Assembly (NCBI GenBank): GCA_022827185.1
Contig: JAJDTM010000005.1
Location: 1-64,000, forward strand
DNA from: Candidatus Poribacteria bacterium
GTDB lineage: Bacteria > Poribacteria > WGA-4E > WGA-3G
DNA length: 64,000 bases
Reading direction: 5' to 3'
Shown piece after piece: positions 39,603 through 49,100 of this stretch. The translations under genes were made by a program, and so were the position numbers. Position 1 is the stretch's first letter. Each line of letters begins with the position of its first letter. The notes beneath the pieces were generated by a model that worked only from the letters and a program-made list of their open reading frames with translations, searched no databases and had not been told where the DNA came from.

Positions 39603-42380
39603 CAGAATTACCATCCGGCGGGTGCTTTGGAAATCGCCTGCGGTGAATGTATAGAAATAGATACCACTTGCGACTTTCGTTCCAAATTCATTTCTGCCGT
39701 CCCAATACGCGGCTTTCTCTTGACTCCGATAACTACCCGGTTCCTGTAACCCGATATTCAATTGACGGACAAGCGCACCGGCGACATCGTAGATTTTTAC
39801 GGTGACTTCGGCTTGCTCTGCTAAGTTATAGGGAAACCATGTTTCAGGGTTAAAAGGGTTCGGATAGTTCTGGAAAATCATCGTCTGTTTAATATGTCCG
39901 AGCAGTGTGAGTGTCTTCGATTTTGGATCAACAGCGAACGGAACATCCGCTGATTGGAATCCGAGATCGATCGGGTTATAGATAAACGCGGAACCGGCGT
40001 TATCACCAGCATTATCATTGCCTGCAGCTCCAACGATAGCGAACGCGCCCCTGATTGCAACCGAGGCACCGAACAGATCTGACCGATTTGTTCCACTTGC
40101 AATAATTCTGCGTTTCTGTACCCAAGTCAATCCATCTCTCAGAAAAGAGTAGGCTGAACCTTTGTCGATCTGTAGGGGTTCTAAGGCATTATCTCTGCTG
40201 TCAGTCACGGGATGATCGTCTTTCCATGCTCCAACGACTGCTGTGTCTTGATGAATAGAGACTGCTGATCCGAATTCGTCGCCTGCCTCTGCCTCAGTGG
40301 CGGTGAGTTTTGACTGTTGCAGCCAAGCCGTTCGTGTCTCCACGAAAACATAAGCCGCCCCCATATCCGGTTCACTTCGATCTTCCTTAGGTGCGCCGAT
40401 GATAGCGATACCGTTGGTTAAATCCACAGCATAACCGAATTCGTCGCCGAGTCCGCTATCATTTGGGATGAGTTCAAAGTCTTGGTTCCATGTCCCGCCG
40501 TTGCGCGTAAAGATGTATGCGGCACCAGAATCAGGTCCTGTTGCGTCACTCCGATGTGCGCCGATGAGTGCGTTATCTCCGTAGATAGCCACAGCATAAC
40601 CGAACTGATCCCCGGGTACAGCGTTCCGATGCGCGAGTTTTGCCTGTTGTATCCAAGAAACCCCGTTTCGGACGAAGATGTATGCGGCACCAGAATCTTC
40701 AGCACCTTCATCTTTTCCGTGCGCTCCGATAAGAGCGGTATTTTCATGGACAGCGACAGCTGTCCCGAAGTGGTCGAACATGCTGGTATCGTCTCCGATT
40801 AACTTTGCGCGTTGAACCCATTCGTCGCCTAAATAGGTGAAGACGTACGCCGCGCCGGACTCCGGTCCGGCATCATCAGCACCAGGCGCGCCAACAACCA
40901 CGGTTTCGCCACTGATAGCGACAGTATTCCCGAACAGATCCCCTGCCTTTGCATCGTCAGCGACAAGTTTTGTGCGTTGTAGCCAGAGGGTACCACTCCG
41001 CTCAAAAATGTAAGCGGCCCCGGCGTTTGGTGCAACATCATCATCTTGTTGCGCGCCAGAAATGGCTAAATTGCCACTAATTGCGACAGAGATTCCAAAC
41101 TGATCTTCGGATGCGGTTTCGCCATCGCTTAACTTGATAGTCTCTACCCAAGTTCCATCTTCTTTTTGTTCATAGATGTAGGCAGCCCCGGAACCGAGTC
41201 CACCTGCGCTATGTTTAGGCGCGCCTGCGATAACTTCGCTTCCACTGAGTGCGACAGCATATCCAAGTTGGTCACCGCCGCGACTATCGCTTGCGGTGAG
41301 TTTTGTGTGTTGGTTCCAGAATGGGGGCTCGTTTCGTGTAAAGACATAAGCGGCACCGACTATGTCTTGACCGACCTTACCGCCCGTTGCTCCGATGACA
41401 GCAGTTTCGCCATTGATAGCAACAGAGGTCCCGAAGGCGGAGGCACCATCGCGATCGATCGGGATCATACGGATACGGACACGATTTCTTTTTTGCTCCC
41501 ATACGGTCCCCTCGCGCTCGTAGATGTAAGCGGCACCCGCGCCTTTATTTTTCGGTGAGGTTACAATCGCGAAATTACCATCAACATCAACTGCATATCC
41601 AAAGTTATCTTCTGATTCGGTGTTGTTCCCGAGGAGTTTCGCTTGGAATGTCCATTCGATGCCTTTGCGTACGAAGACATAGGCAGCCCCGGCATCCGAA
41701 CCCGCTTCATCATCACGGATTGCTCCGATGATAGCAGTGTCGTCGTCAATACCGACAGAAAAGCCGAAGTATGCGAATTTGGTAGCATCCGGAGCCGTGA
41801 GATGATCTGTCAGGAGCCAACTGTTGCCAAGCCGCTCGAACACATAAACGGATCCTGCGTCGGCGGTGGGTTTATTGATACGATGCCCTCCAACGAGGAC
41901 GGTATCTTCATCAATAGCGACCGAGACCCCAAAATAGTCGCCTGCGCGTGCATCGGGCGCGACCAGTTTCGCTTGTTCCACCCATGCCGTGCCCTGCCGC
42001 GTAAAGATATAAGCGGCACCTGAGTTATTTCCTGCGTCGTCTTTCCTCGGTGCACCAACGATAGCATAATCACCACTCATTGCGAGTGCCGTTCCAAACT
42101 CGTCGCCCCTTACGCCGTCACTGGCGAGCAGTTTTTGATGTTGCACCCATCCAGTTTCACTCCGGAAAAAGACTTGGAGTGAACCGGTATCTCTGCCGTT
42201 GTCGGTATCATCTTCTGGAACACCTATCATCGCGTAATCGCCACTGATACCGACACTTGCCCCGAGGTTGTCGTGAAGAACGGCGGCACTTGTATTGAGT
42301 TGCACTCGATCCGCACTGCTTTGTATGACTAACCCGATTCCGAGGAGCAGGGTTAGCATCGTTATCTGTAATTTTCTCAA
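39597..42380 (-). CDS. Secreted FG-GAP beta-propeller protein with FlgD-like C-terminal domain
   Basis: I place the start at TTG 42380, which has GGGGGAG four bases upstream; the frame is open to a GTG at 42395 without such a site. After a signal peptide (TMLTLLLGIGLVIQSSA) there are about 13 repeats of the form DxFGxSVAISGDTAVIGAxxDDxxGxxxGAAYVFxRxGxxW, integrin-like FG-GAP blades with Ca-binding DxDxDG-like loops. The last 90 residues (FQNYPNPFNPETWFPYNLAE, then IYDVAGALVRQLN and GIYFYTFTAGDF) are a FlgD-type Ig domain often found at the end of type IX-like secreted proteins. An ECF-type promoter lies at 42529-42561. Confidence 0.85.
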   Translation of the reverse strand: MRKLQITMLTLLLGIGLVIQSSADRVQLNTSAAVLHDNLGASVGISGDYAMIGVPEDDTDNGRDTGSLQVFFRSETGWVQHQKLLASDGVRGDEFGTALAMSGDYAIVGAPRKDDAGNNSGAAYIFTRQGTAWVEQAKLVAPDARAGDYFGVSVAIDEDTVLVGGHRINKPTADAGSVYVFERLGNSWLLTDHLTAPDATKFAYFGFSVGIDDDTAIIGAIRDDEAGSDAGAAYVFVRKGIEWTFQAKLLGNNTESEDNFGYAVDVDGNFAIVTSPKNKGAGAAYIYEREGTVWEQKRNRVRIRMIPIDRDGASAFGTSVAINGETAVIGATGGKVGQDIVGAAYVFTRNEPPFWNQHTKLTASDSRGGDQLGYAVALSGSEVIAGAPKHSAGGLGSGAAYIYEQKEDGTWVETIKLSDGETASEDQFGISVAISGNLAISGAQQDDDVAPNAGAAYIFERSGTLWLQRTKLVADDAKAGDLFGNTVAISGETVVVGAPGADDAGPESGAAYVFTYLGDEWVQRAKLIGDDTSMFDHFGTAVAVHENTALIGAHGKDEGAEDSGAAYIFVRNGVSWIQQAKLAHRNAVPGDQFGYAVAIYGDNALIGAHRSDATGPDSGAAYIFTRNGGTWNQDFELIPNDSGLGDEFGYAVDLTNGIAIIGAPKEDRSEPDMGAAYVFVETRTAWLQQSKLTATEAEAGDEFGSAVSIHQDTAVVGAWKDDHPVTDSRDNALEPLQIDKGSAYSFLRDGLTWVQKRRIIASGTNRSDLFGASVAIRGAFAIVGAAGNDNAGDNAGSAFIYNPIDLGFQSADVPFAVDPKSKTLTLLGHIKQTMIFQNYPNPFNPETWFPYNLAEQAEVTVKIYDVAGALVRQLNIGLQEPGSYRSQEKAAYWDGRNEFGTKVASGIYFYTFTAGDFQSTRRMVILK

Positions 42381-42528
42381 TTCTCTCCCCCTCACTATTT
42401 GACGTTATCCCGATACGCTGAACCTACAGAAATGCGTCTAAACTAAGGTGAAACAATTTTTAAATTGGTAGCGTTTCTTCGGAAATTTATTCTTCTTTTC
42501 CGTTATCCATCAATGCGTATTCCAATTA

Positions 42529-42561
42529 TTAATGACACAATTTAGGACCCAAAAGGGTGCA
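42529..42561 (-). promoter_or_regulatory. ECF-type promoter of the FG-GAP gene
   Basis: On the minus strand TGCACC (42561-42556), an 18-bp spacer CTTTTGGGTCCTAAATTG and TGTC (42537-42534) with ATTAAT after it. It matches the ABC-operon copy (TGCACCCTTT) most closely. Confidence 0.55.
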
Positions 42562-42893
42562 TATTATAATCTAAATTGCCATCATATAACCTTGCGATTT
42601 TCTACAATTCTACAAAACACAGAGAAACATTGCCCGAAATGGGGCATACTTATATTCGATTGCCCGAAATGGGGCGTACTTCACTGTTTACCTTTGGAAA
42701 CTTTGATTTATAAACCACCCTCATAAGACTTATAGCAAATTCCATGCCACCCAAAAGTCCATATAAAGTTGGCAAATTTCGACATATCTCCAGTATAATC
42801 TATAGTTTGCTGTTCATTTATTGAACACTACTATCAATTATAGGAGTAAACGCGATCATCGTAGTTCCTCAATTCTTCGCCTTGTACTTGTTG
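42562..42893. other. Intergenic region with a 30-bp direct repeat
   Basis: TGCCCGAAATGGGGC occurs twice, 30 bp apart (42631-42645, 42661-42675), each half-palindromic (GCCC...GGGC), with CATACTT or CGTACTT following. It may be a protein-binding site. Otherwise AT-rich; no gene is seen. Confidence 0.5.
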
Positions 42894-43517
42894 TTACTCC
42901 GATATACTGAGCCTATGGATTGTTTGTGCTTTATCTTCACCATACCATAACGCCGTGCCATCCCAAGTCAATCCATGGGGTTCGCTTGGACATGAGACAG
43001 AATTTAGCACCTCACCGGATTCGGGGTGGATTCGGTAAACGACGTGGTCATTTGTATCGGCGTTCCAAAGTGCTTCGCCATCCCATGCGAGTCCGTGTGC
43101 GCGTCCGCCTGGTGTTGACAATTCGGCAAGGATTTCCCCAGTTTCAGGACACTGTTTGATGAACCGTCCCGTGTTCATATCAACGCTCCAGAGATGCTCG
43201 CCATCCCATGCCAATCCGTGTGGTCCTTCCGCAGGCGATGAGAATGTTGTAACGACTTCCAGATCAGGAATCGAGAGTTTGTAAAATGTTTGCTGCCATA
43301 TACTGTTATACCAGAGATACTCACCAGCCCATTCCAAACCAGCCCCCCCTGGATAGGGTGGCGTTAGCGTTAGCAAAACCTCGCCGGTCTCAGGATTAAT
43401 TTCATGGATGGGGCCGACACCTTCAACACTCCAGAGTGATGTGCCTCGCCACGCGAGCCCATTGGTACCAGCACCGGGAGATGGAATTTGATGATGTCCA
43501 TTTGTTGTTTCACGCAT
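42894..43517 (-). CDS. Small beta-propeller protein (gluconolactonase/YncE-like), cytoplasmic
   Basis: 207 residues without a signal peptide. Five blades repeat PHGLAWDGEHLWSVD and a TGEVL turn (GTNGLAWRGTSLW, GAGLEWAGEYLW, HGLAWDGEALWNAD, HGLTWDGTALWYGE). No catalytic residues are obvious; comparable repeats occur in glutamine cyclotransferase-like and SMP-30-like propellers. Its ATG overlaps the queG stop by 8 bp (ATGCGTGA), so it is translationally coupled to queG, an unexpected pairing. Confidence 0.75.
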   Translation of the reverse strand: MRETTNGHHQIPSPGAGTNGLAWRGTSLWSVEGVGPIHEINPETGEVLLTLTPPYPGGAGLEWAGEYLWYNSIWQQTFYKLSIPDLEVVTTFSSPAEGPHGLAWDGEHLWSVDMNTGRFIKQCPETGEILAELSTPGGRAHGLAWDGEALWNADTNDHVVYRIHPESGEVLNSVSCPSEPHGLTWDGTALWYGEDKAQTIHRLSISE

Positions 43518-44670
43518 TGCTTTTATACCTCCGTGATGATTGCTTTGTTTCTAAAAGCGCGTCCTGAATTTCAGTGATTACTTCTTGCTCAGTTTCAACA
43601 GTGAGTCGCGTCTGTAGTATCTGTTTAGCAGTATCGCCGCCGATTCTGCCTAACGCCCATGCGGCATGGCTGCGAACTAAAGGCTCATCGTCGGTGAGTG
43701 CGTCTTTGAGTGCGGGGACAGCGCGTCGATCCCCCCAATTACCGATAGCAACGAGGACATTTCGCAAGAACCCACGGCGTTTGGTGCGTTTGATGGGACT
43801 CTGCTTGAACCTTCGGCTAAACTCCTGCTGCGTCATGCCCATAAGTGATAGCAACTTAGGGACGAAATTTTCCGCACGCGGTTGGAACGCCGGTTCGTCC
43901 GTTGGAACGGCTTTACTGTTCCATGGACAGACTTCTTGACAGATGTCGCATCCAAAAATTAAGTTGCCGATTTTGGGACGTAGTGCCTTTGGAATTCCGT
44001 CCTTCAGTTCGATTGTTAGATAAGAGATGCAAAGCCGAGAATCAAGGACATTCGGTTCAATAATCGCATCTGTTGGGCACGCTTCAATGCAAAGTGTGCA
44101 AGTCCCACAACTCCCACGGACCGCGGGTGTGTCTGATTCCAAGTCGATATTGATAAGCACCTCCGCGAGGAAATACCAAGAGCCGGAACGCCAATGGATG
44201 AGATTGGTATTCTTACCGATCCAACCAAGCCCCGCTTTTTGGGCATATTCCCTTTCGATAATGGGTGCAGTATCTACACAGACCCGTGTTCTCAATTCGG
44301 TTTCAGCAGTCTGTTTAATAAAGTCAATAAGTTCTGATAGGCGTTGACGGATGACATCGTGATAATCGTCCCCCCAGGCATAACGGGAGATCTGTCCACG
44401 TGCGGGATCCTCAGCGAGTGCCTTCGGTGGATCGAGCGTGTAATAATTTATTCCGAGGCTAATGACAGACTTCGCCTCTGCCAGAAGTTGGCGAACATCA
44501 GCCTTTAGCGGAAGATGTCTTTCGAGATAGCTCATCTTCCCGGCATATCCATTTTCTATCCATTGTCGATACCGCGCGATTGTTTCACTCTGCGCTGCGG
44601 GTGTAATTCCAACGAGTTCAAATCCGAGTTTATTTGCACGCTGATAAATTTGTTGCGTTAGCGTTGACAT
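43510..44670 (-). CDS. queG: Epoxyqueuosine reductase
   Basis: 386 residues from the ATG at 44670, which overlaps the pheA stop (TAATG); upstream in-frame codons lie inside pheA. The catalytic Asp133 is in RVCVDTAPIIEREYA. Two [4Fe-4S] clusters are supplied by CGTCTLCIEACP (from 188) and CDICQEVCPWN (from 241). The C-terminus has HEAT-like repeats (RRAVPALKDALTDDEPLVRS, HAAWALGRIGGD) as in many QueG proteins. It performs the last step of queuosine synthesis with cobalamin, reducing epoxyqueuosine in tRNA. Confidence 0.95.
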   Translation of the reverse strand: MSTLTQQIYQRANKLGFELVGITPAAQSETIARYRQWIENGYAGKMSYLERHLPLKADVRQLLAEAKSVISLGINYYTLDPPKALAEDPARGQISRYAWGDDYHDVIRQRLSELIDFIKQTAETELRTRVCVDTAPIIEREYAQKAGLGWIGKNTNLIHWRSGSWYFLAEVLINIDLESDTPAVRGSCGTCTLCIEACPTDAIIEPNVLDSRLCISYLTIELKDGIPKALRPKIGNLIFGCDICQEVCPWNSKAVPTDEPAFQPRAENFVPKLLSLMGMTQQEFSRRFKQSPIKRTKRRGFLRNVLVAIGNWGDRRAVPALKDALTDDEPLVRSHAAWALGRIGGDTAKQILQTRLTVETEQEVITEIQDALLETKQSSRRYKSNA

Positions 44671-45737
44671 TAAGGCGTCCCACGCGGATAGGATCCGATA
44701 ACATTGACATTCGCACACAATTTTTCAAGCTGCTCAATCGCCACGAGGACGCGTTCTTCAGCAATATGACCTTCCATCTCAGCGAAGAAAACATATTCCC
44801 ACGGTTTGGTCCGTGACGGAAGAGATTCCAGGTAAGTTAGATTTAACTGGGCATCCTCTAAAATACCGAGGGCTTGGTGCAAAGCACCGATCTTGTCCTG
44901 AATTGCGAAAAAGAGCGAAGTCCGATCGTATCCGCTTGGATCTGCCATCTGACTCCCGATGATAAAGAATCGGGTTGTATTATCGGGTTCATCCATAATG
45001 GCGTTTGCCACAATTGGGATCTGATAAATCTCGCTTGCGAGTTCACTTGCAATGGCAGCTGCGAATGGTTCTTGTGAAGCTCGCTGCGCCGCTTCAGATG
45101 TGCTGACAACTTCAATCTGTTCAACATCACCCAGATATCGATTTAGCCATACCCTGCATTGTGCGAAAGGTTGCGGATGCGAGTAGATACACTGAATTTC
45201 TGTGATCGACGACTTTGACAACAAATGCTGTTTTATCGGCTGAAATGTTTCCGCACAAATCCATAACGGTGTGCGTTGGAAACGTTCCAAGACATCCCGA
45301 ACAGTGCCCTGCAGCGAATTTTCGATAGCGACGACACCGTAATCTGCCCTACCGGATTCGACCTCATTAAAAATGTCCACTTGCGGGTGAACAGGGATGA
45401 ACTCCGTTGACGCGCCGAAATGACTTCGAGCCGCCAAGTGCCCGAAACTCCCCACGGGACCGAGAAAGGCGACCCGCTCCGCCTCCTGCAAAGAACGGGA
45501 GGCAGATAAAATCTCTGTCCAGATCGATTCAAGCGCGGCTTCCGGGAATTTGCCTTGATTTTGCGCCTTCAAGCGTTCAATCACCTGCTTCTGCCGATGC
45601 GGAACATAGACCTGTGCGGTCCCTGTTTCTGCTTTCACCGCACCGACCTTTTTCGAAATTTCCGCGCGTCTCTGTAGCAAGGCTAAAATCTGGTCATCAA
45701 TCTCGTTAATCTGGTCTCGGTATTCAGTTAATTCCAA
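44670..45737 (-). CDS. pheA: Chorismate mutase / prephenate dehydratase (P-protein)
   Basis: 355 residues with a TTG start and a GGAGA site. Residues 1-85 are an AroQ chorismate mutase (RDQINEIDDQILALLQRRAE), 90-270 the prephenate dehydratase (VAFLGPVGSFGHLAA, TTRFFIIG with the catalytic Thr), and 275-355 an ACT domain for phenylalanine feedback (GALHQALGILEDAQLNLTYL). The regulatory ESRP motif is altered to ESLPSR. It converts chorismate to phenylpyruvate in the cytoplasm. It heads the pheA-queG-propeller overlap operon. Confidence 0.96.
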   Translation of the reverse strand: MELTEYRDQINEIDDQILALLQRRAEISKKVGAVKAETGTAQVYVPHRQKQVIERLKAQNQGKFPEAALESIWTEILSASRSLQEAERVAFLGPVGSFGHLAARSHFGASTEFIPVHPQVDIFNEVESGRADYGVVAIENSLQGTVRDVLERFQRTPLWICAETFQPIKQHLLSKSSITEIQCIYSHPQPFAQCRVWLNRYLGDVEQIEVVSTSEAAQRASQEPFAAAIASELASEIYQIPIVANAIMDEPDNTTRFFIIGSQMADPSGYDRTSLFFAIQDKIGALHQALGILEDAQLNLTYLESLPSRTKPWEYVFFAEMEGHIAEERVLVAIEQLEKLCANVNVIGSYPRGTP

Positions 45738-45758
45738 AAAAAGATCTCCGTGTTAATA

Positions 45759-45795
45759 GCTGTCAGCCATCAGCCATCAGCCATCAGCAATTAGC
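45759..45795. repeat. Short tandem repeat (CAGCCAT units)
   Basis: Four consecutive 7-bp CAGCCAT units start after AGCTGT, followed by CAGCAATTAGCAATT. AGCTGTCAGCCAT also begins a stretch at 60138. It lies between pheA and the DUF5069-like gene. Similar simple word repeats (CAGTTAACAGTT) lie at 49303-49327. Confidence 0.6.
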
Positions 45796-45839
45796 AATTC
45801 CGGCCGAAAGCCGATTGCTGATCGCCGATGGCTATTCTG

Positions 45840-46085
45840 CTATGCATTCAATTTCTTCATAGCAGCAATCATCTCATCATCTGACGGGTTGTCTTTTACC
45901 ATTTCAACAAACGCTTCAGCCGTTAACTTATGTTCCTCCAGGAACATTTTATCCTGCGGTCACGGATAGATATACTCACCGATGATGCCTTGCAATTGTG
46001 CGCTGGCTTTATCGCTGATTCTGGCTAACCACGGGATCCCCCCAATAATCATATCCCTATGGCGTGGCTTCCAATCGAGTGCCAT
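45840..46085 (-). CDS. DUF5069-like small protein, probable selenoprotein (in-frame TGA, Sec42)
   Basis: Too short and interrupted for an ordinary gene call. From the ATG at 46085 (GGAGG eight bases upstream) the frame reads MALDWKPRHRDMIIGGIPW, LARISDKASAQLQGIIGEYI, YP, then TGA, then PQDKMFLEEHKLTAEAF and on to TAG at 45842, 81 codons in all. The sequence on both sides of the TGA matches DUF5069 proteins, where, as I recall them, YIYxCPLD places a cysteine exactly at the TGA. Twelve bases after the TGA an ATGTTCC/GGAACAT hairpin with loop TGGA fits a bacterial SECIS. The protein is therefore probably full-length with selenocysteine 42. Function of the family is unknown; the site suggests redox chemistry. 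Confidence 0.75.
45930..45947 (-). promoter_or_regulatory. Candidate bacterial SECIS hairpin for Sec42
   Basis: A perfect 7-bp stem ATGTTCC/GGAACAT with loop TGGA (G in the first two loop bases). The loop begins 20 nt after the TGA (45960-45962), inside the 16-37 nt range known for bacterial SECIS elements. Confidence 0.65.
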
Positions 46086-46116
46086 CTGTTTCACCTCCTT
46101 TTTAATAGTTTTTAGT

Positions 46117-49100
46117 TTACTGTGTGTTTCTGTCAAGTTGTTGTAAGGTTTCCTCTAACAGTTTCAAGGAGCGTCCGTATTCTGTCCAGTCGCCTGCACG
46201 TTGTGCGTTCTGTGCCTGATTGAAATACTGGTTTGCTTGTTCAATGCGTTCACGTACGGATGACTGCTCTGTTCCGCGGTCGGCTGTTGTTTCAGGTGTC
46301 GCAGTTGTCTCTGTGGTTTGGAATCGTGTTCCCTGTCCGAACATCCTGCGGAGTGCCTCTTCAAGGCTCTCACCCCAAACGACCTCGTTTTCATATCCGA
46401 TGACGACCCGCCGCAGTTCGGGAATAGCGGTTTTCTCATCTTCGGACTGGATATAGATGGGTTCAACATAGAGCAGGGAGTTGTTCATCGGAAGAATCAA
46501 AAGATTTCCGCGTAGGACGCGAGACCCCTGCGTATTCCAGAGGCTAATCTGCTGTGAAATATCCGGTTCTTGGCTAATAAAGTTTTCTACTTGCATCGGT
46601 CCTGCTATCTGTTTCCCTTTCGGGAAACGATAGACGAGGAGCTGCCCATATTGGGGTTGGTCGCACCGTGCGGCAAGCCATGCTGTGAGATTCGGCTTAT
46701 TGAGAGGTGTGAACGGCAACATCAACATGAATTCGGCTTTTTCTTCCCCGGGTAACCTAATGACAACGTAATAAGGTTCAACAGGTTGTCCCTCCGCTGC
46801 TGAACGTTGGACAGTCTGTTGTTGCGGTACGAACGGGCTTCTCGGTTGTTGTGGGGCTTGTTGTACTTGTGCGTCCGTATTGTCGTAGAGTTCCCTGCCA
46901 ATTTCCCATTTATCTTCGCCAGCATAAAAGGTTACCGGGTCCTTCATGTGGTAATCCTGATAGACCCGGGCTTGGATGAGGAACATAGCCATCGGATACC
47001 GGATATGTGCTTTGAGTTCATCCGGCATCTCTTCAAACGACTTAAAGAGGTTAGGGAAGATGTTCCGATAACATTCCACAATCGGATCCTGTTCCTGTTC
47101 CATAATGTAAAAGTCAGTGGTGCCATCATAAGCGTCAACAACGACCTTAACAGAGTTTCGGATGTAGTTGCCCCATGACTCATCGTTGCGTTGTGCATTT
47201 GCGAGTTGTCTTCTTCTCTCGTCGTCGAACTCTCTCATCGAAACGGAATAGGGGTATCGATGTGTGATCGTATAAGCATCAATCATCCAGACGAGTTTGC
47301 CGTTATGGATAACGATGTAGGGATCCCCATCGTATCGCAAGAAGGGCGCGATTTTGTGAATCCGTTTTTTGATATTCCGATTGTAGAGGATTCGGCTTGT
47401 CGATGAAATTTCGCCCGGTAGGACGAAGTTAATTTCGTTATCGAACTTGAGCATATACACCATTTTCCGCCAAAAGGAGTTCAATAGTACGCCTCCTTTC
47501 CCCTGATACGCGTATTCGGCGTATTTTTGTTCATCTTGTGGATAATCAAATTCGAGGGGTTCTGGGCGGTCAGGATTTACGATGACATATCGGTTGGTAC
47601 GTTCTCCATAATAGATGCGGGGGCCCGGCGTTTCGGTAAAGCGGTGGTTCCACTCTTCTTTGTATTGAATCGGTGGCAATTCCTGAATGTACATGTTGGG
47701 TTTGCCCCTATCAATTTCATTCACAGGACTCACAACGGCACCGTATCCATGGGTGTAGACATAGGTCTGCTTATACCAATCGTTTCTAATTTCTGCGGGG
47801 AGTTCATTGATATTGAGTTCTCGTCCGGAGAGCATCACCTGTCGGATTTCGTCACCAACGACATAGCGATCGATATCGACGTCGTTAAAGTCATACTGTG
47901 AACGCAGTTCTTGGAGTTGCCGGAAGACTCTGCGCAGGGGTCGCCAATCCCAGAGACGGACACTGTTGAAGACAGGTTTGTTCTCCTCGCTGGTTATATC
48001 ATCGTAGCTGAGCTGCTCCGTCAGTGGATACTCTTCTTCAGTTACCGTGTTCTCGGCTAAGCCGTAAGCTTGGAGTGTTGCTTTGATGTTATAGTTGATG
48101 TAATCCGCTTCTAACACCTGTTTGTTGGGTTCAACCTGCCATCTCTGTATCGCGGCTGGATAAACTTGTCCAAGGAAACCGGCAATTAAAAATACAATGA
48201 ATCCACCAAAAGCATAAGTATTGCGTTTTAAGAAGATGCTAATGATGAAAATCAGGGCACAGACGATTGTGAGCCAGAGCATAATATTCAGGACAGGTAA
48301 GCGTGCCTGTATAGCGGCATATCCGCCGCCGCCTCGCACAATATTATTTGAGGCGTACAGCAGGTCATACATAACGAATTGATAGTTCCATGCCCGACAA
48401 AGGAGTGTCACACCGACGAGCGTAAACAGATGGGCTTTGACGTTGAAAGGCGGACGGAATCGGAACTGACTGGTATCCCCTGTGATCAGTCCGTGGAAAA
48501 AATAGATGACGGTTGCAAATATCGTCACCAACATAAAGATGCCGAAAAGCGTCCCACAGATATAGCGCAACAAAGGCATTTCAAAGACGTAGAAAGCGAC
48601 ATCTTTTTTAAAGATCGGATCGCGTGCGGGGGCTGTGAGAAACGCCTTTTGTCCGGGTTCTATTTGGACATCTGTGTCCAATCGGATCGTATTTTGTAAT
48701 ACCGCTTCAATGCGTGTATCCTGATTTGTGCCATCTATCTGCACGTTCACCGGATCCCCAACTTTTATGTTTTTTGCTTGGAGTTCCAATTGTGAGACAG
48801 GTATTTCGTTTGAATCAATCGTTTCATCTGCGACAATAGGTATAGCAGTAGGGAAGACGAGTTCGTTCGAGTTAGTATAACGCAGATAAATCTCCCACCG
48901 ATCACTGGCTGTGTAACCCATCAGGATACTGAAAAGTATTGCGAGGAGTGTAAGTCCACCATAAATCATTTTTCGCGTGGCACCAGGATCACTTGCAGTG
49001 CCGCCGACGAATTCAGCCCCTCCCATAAAAGCGGGACTCAGATGTGCGGGTGTGAATCGATAGATTAAGAAAACGTTTACCAAAAGAATGGCTAAGTAGC

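Noticed and set aside
42631..42680. CRISPR-like spaced repeat
   Set aside because: Two short copies 30 bp apart only; more likely a binding site or chance duplication.
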